Below are positions 6,303 to 7,772 of a stretch of DNA of 7,772 bases, one piece after another. Under the pieces are notes generated by a model. That model had not been told where the DNA came from, ran no database searches, and saw only the letters and a program-made list of their open reading frames with translations. The DNA is taken from positions 1 through 7,772 of the forward strand of contig JBDNIO010000257.1 in the NCBI GenBank assembly GCA_041688215.1, written 5' to 3'. Each line of letters starts with the position of its first letter. The first letter of the stretch is position 1. This stretch comes from JBDNIO01 sp041688215. GTDB lineage: Bacteria > Pseudomonadota > Gammaproteobacteria > Nevskiales > Salinisphaeraceae. The position numbers and the translations under genes were made by a program.

Positions 6303-7541
6303 ATGGCAACTACGGCGGAAGAACAACAAGTGGTGCTGGCAAGTGATCCGGAAGAGCGCTATAAACGCGGCCGCCTGACATGGAATCCGGCGATGCAGGC
6401 GATTCCGGTCTCCGGCATACGGCGCATGGTGAATCGCGCGGCGGAACTTGAGGACTGTATTCATTTGTCGATTGGCCAGCCGGATTTTCCCACGCCCCGG
6501 CACATTATTGATGCGCACATTCACGCGCTGGAAGCCGGGCAGACCGGCTATACCATGGATGCCGGTTTGCCGGAGTTGCTTACCGCCCTGTGCCGGTATT
6601 ACAACGCGCGTTACCGCAGCACTCTGTCGGAAGACAATTTCCTGGTTACCACGGGGGCCACGGAAGCAATCTATTTGCTGATCACCGCGATGGCCGCACC
6701 GGGCCGTGAATTTATCATTGCCGACCCCACATTCCTGTTATACGCGCCGTTAATCCGCATGCTGGGCGGTCAGGTTCGCGCCGTGCCTACTTCCGCAGAA
6801 GAGGGGCATCAACTGGATCCGGCCCGGGTGGTCGCGATGATGGGCCCTAACACGCACGCCGTTATTCTGAATTCGCCGAGCAACCCCACCGGCACGGTCT
6901 ACCCGCGCGAAACCGTGGAATGGATTTGCCAGGAAGCGGCTTACCGGGGCATCCAGGTTATTTCCGACGAAGTTTACGACCACCTGATTCTGGATGACAT
7001 CGACTACCCCAGCGTGCTGACCTGCGCGGTGGATCTGGATTGTGTTTCCGTGGCCAGCAGTTTTTCCAAAACTTTTGCCATGCCGGGCTTGCGCATTGGC
7101 TGGGTAGTGGCCGACCAGAACACCATTCGCACCCTGCGCCGTTATCACATGTTCACCACTACAGTGGCCAACACTCCCGCGCAGTGGGCAGGGGTTGCCG
7201 CGCTGGTGGGAGACCGTAGTTGCGTGGACGACATGGTGGCCGAATATCGCCGGCGCCGCGACCGCGTGGTGCAATTGGTGGAAAAAACCCCCGGACTAAC
7301 CGGCTATTTACCCCAGGGCGCGTTTTACATTGCGCCGTCCCTGCCCAAGGGCGTCGATGCGTCCGGTCTGGCGATGCGACTACTGGAAGAAACCGGCGTC
7401 TGTGTGATCCCCGGCGACGCGTTTGGTGAAACATCCTCCGATCTTTTGCGGATCAGCTATTCCACCTCGCTGGAGAACATCGAGCAGGCCTTCGAGCGCA
7501 TGATTCCGTGGATGGGAAATCAGCCAGAGCTGAATGTTTAG
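6303..7541 (+). CDS. Class I/II PLP-dependent aminotransferase (fold type I)
   Basis: The 412-residue protein transfers an amino group between an amino acid and a 2-oxoacid. Visible family features are the SIGQPDFPTP substrate-binding segment (56-65), GATEAI (118-123), NSPSNPTG with N194 (190-197), the PLP-ring aspartate in SDEVYDH (D222), the Schiff-base lysine in SSFSKTFAMPGLRIGW (K256, with R264 binding phosphate) and the carboxylate-binding arginine in LLRISYS (R383). This places it in the aspartate aminotransferase Ib-like subgroup, which includes aromatic, methionine and arginine:pyruvate transaminases. Specificity is not readable. The N-terminus is about 25 residues longer before the first conserved segment than minimal homologues, but the ATG at 6303 has a modest GGAA 6 nt upstream and no better start is evident. 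It is divergent from the three-gene operon and probably co-functions with it. Confidence 0.9.
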   Translation: MATTAEEQQVVLASDPEERYKRGRLTWNPAMQAIPVSGIRRMVNRAAELEDCIHLSIGQPDFPTPRHIIDAHIHALEAGQTGYTMDAGLPELLTALCRYYNARYRSTLSEDNFLVTTGATEAIYLLITAMAAPGREFIIADPTFLLYAPLIRMLGGQVRAVPTSAEEGHQLDPARVVAMMGPNTHAVILNSPSNPTGTVYPRETVEWICQEAAYRGIQVISDEVYDHLILDDIDYPSVLTCAVDLDCVSVASSFSKTFAMPGLRIGWVVADQNTIRTLRRYHMFTTTVANTPAQWAGVAALVGDRSCVDDMVAEYRRRRDRVVQLVEKTPGLTGYLPQGAFYIAPSLPKGVDASGLAMRLLEETGVCVIPGDAFGETSSDLLRISYSTSLENIEQAFERMIPWMGNQPELNV

Positions 7542-7547
7542 CCCCGT

Positions 7548-7772
7548 TTACTTGTCGGTGCAGCCTTGCGGTGTATCGGCAGCCTTAGCTGCTGTCGGTG
7601 CTTCGTCCAGATATTTGAAGCCCTCGGTTTTGGTGGCCGCGTCCGTCGATTCCCGGCGAATCATGCGCCAGCCTTGCGCGTCGTGGCGGATGCCTTCGCG
7701 ATAACCCTCGCGCAACAGGTCCAGCGTATACACGGGCACCGTGCGGTTGTCGGAGAAATCGAATTGCTTGCG
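7548..7772 (-). CDS. Unrecognised protein, C-terminal 74 residues (5-prime end beyond window)
   Basis: From the window edge the minus-strand frame is open through 74 residues to a TAA at 7550-7548. I recognise no family. The visible part reads RKQFDFSDNRTVPVYTLDLL, then a charged stretch with GYREGIRHDAQGWRMIRRES, and ends in a low-complexity Ala/Thr-rich tail closing with GCTDK. No membrane segment or catalytic motif is evident. An internal GTG at 7739 could be taken as a start, but coding-like sequence continues to the edge, so the gene is treated as truncated by the window. It converges on the aminotransferase with only 6 bp between stop codons, so it is a separate transcription unit. Confidence 0.6.
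   Translation of the reverse strand, partial: RKQFDFSDNRTVPVYTLDLLREGYREGIRHDAQGWRMIRRESTDAATKTEGFKYLDEAPTAAKAADTPQGCTDK

Noticed and set aside
6126..6524. 132-codon minus-strand frame crossing the divergent promoter region
   Set aside because: Half is antisense to the aminotransferase and the rest is control sequence; composition is not protein-like. Its TGA overlapping the dehydrogenase ATG appears to be coincidence.
7577..7594. Hairpin CGGCAGC-CTTA-GCTGCTG downstream of the aminotransferase, considered as its terminator
   Set aside because: It has a 7-bp stem (one G-T pair) but no T-run on either side, and it lies within the coding end of the convergent gene.
1..7772. CRISPR array, tRNA or rRNA genes
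   Set aside because: No regularly spaced direct repeats with unique spacers and no tRNA- or rRNA-like sequence was found by reading either strand.

Overview
The window reads as a piece of a GC-rich proteobacterial chromosome, probably a gammaproteobacterium. The enzyme types, the 4-base ATGA gene overlap and the RAYT-type transposase start all fit this, but no marker gene fixes the taxon. Two regions differ sharply in composition. Positions 1 to about 90 and 2240 to 7772 are GC-rich. Positions about 100 to 2220 are AT-rich, so this part looks acquired.

Left part (1-2241, mostly minus strand). At the left edge is the first 30 codons of a REP-associated, IS200-like (Y1) transposase running out of the window. 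Its start codon lies in the loop of an 8-bp inverted repeat, and a G-rich tandem repeat sits just upstream. Next is a 619-aa AT-rich gene with an ABC-type ATPase N-terminus and a TOPRIM nuclease core, an OLD-family protein of the kind known from phage defence. It stands alone, with no UvrD-like (GajB) partner. Its 190-bp upstream region holds a likely terminator for the neighbouring operon, a phased series of GTATA motifs and two identical 10-bp palindromes.

Middle part (2242-6126, minus strand). Three genes form a tight operon, in transcription order: D-2-hydroxyacid dehydrogenase, amidase-signature hydrolase, and succinate-semialdehyde-type aldehyde dehydrogenase. Gaps are 25 bp, then a 4-bp overlap.

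Right part (6127-7772). A 176-bp divergent control region separates the operon from a plus-strand PLP aminotransferase (6303-7541). It contains a candidate sigma-54 promoter for the aminotransferase and a weak sigma-70-like promoter for the operon. A partial unrecognised gene enters from the right edge and converges on the aminotransferase with a 6-bp gap.

As a set, the four enzymes suggest breakdown of a nitrogen compound: amide hydrolysis, transamination, 2-oxoacid reduction and semialdehyde oxidation. The substrate cannot be read from the sequence, and no transporter or regulator is in the window. The OLD-like gene and transposase look like an unrelated insertion downstream of this operon.
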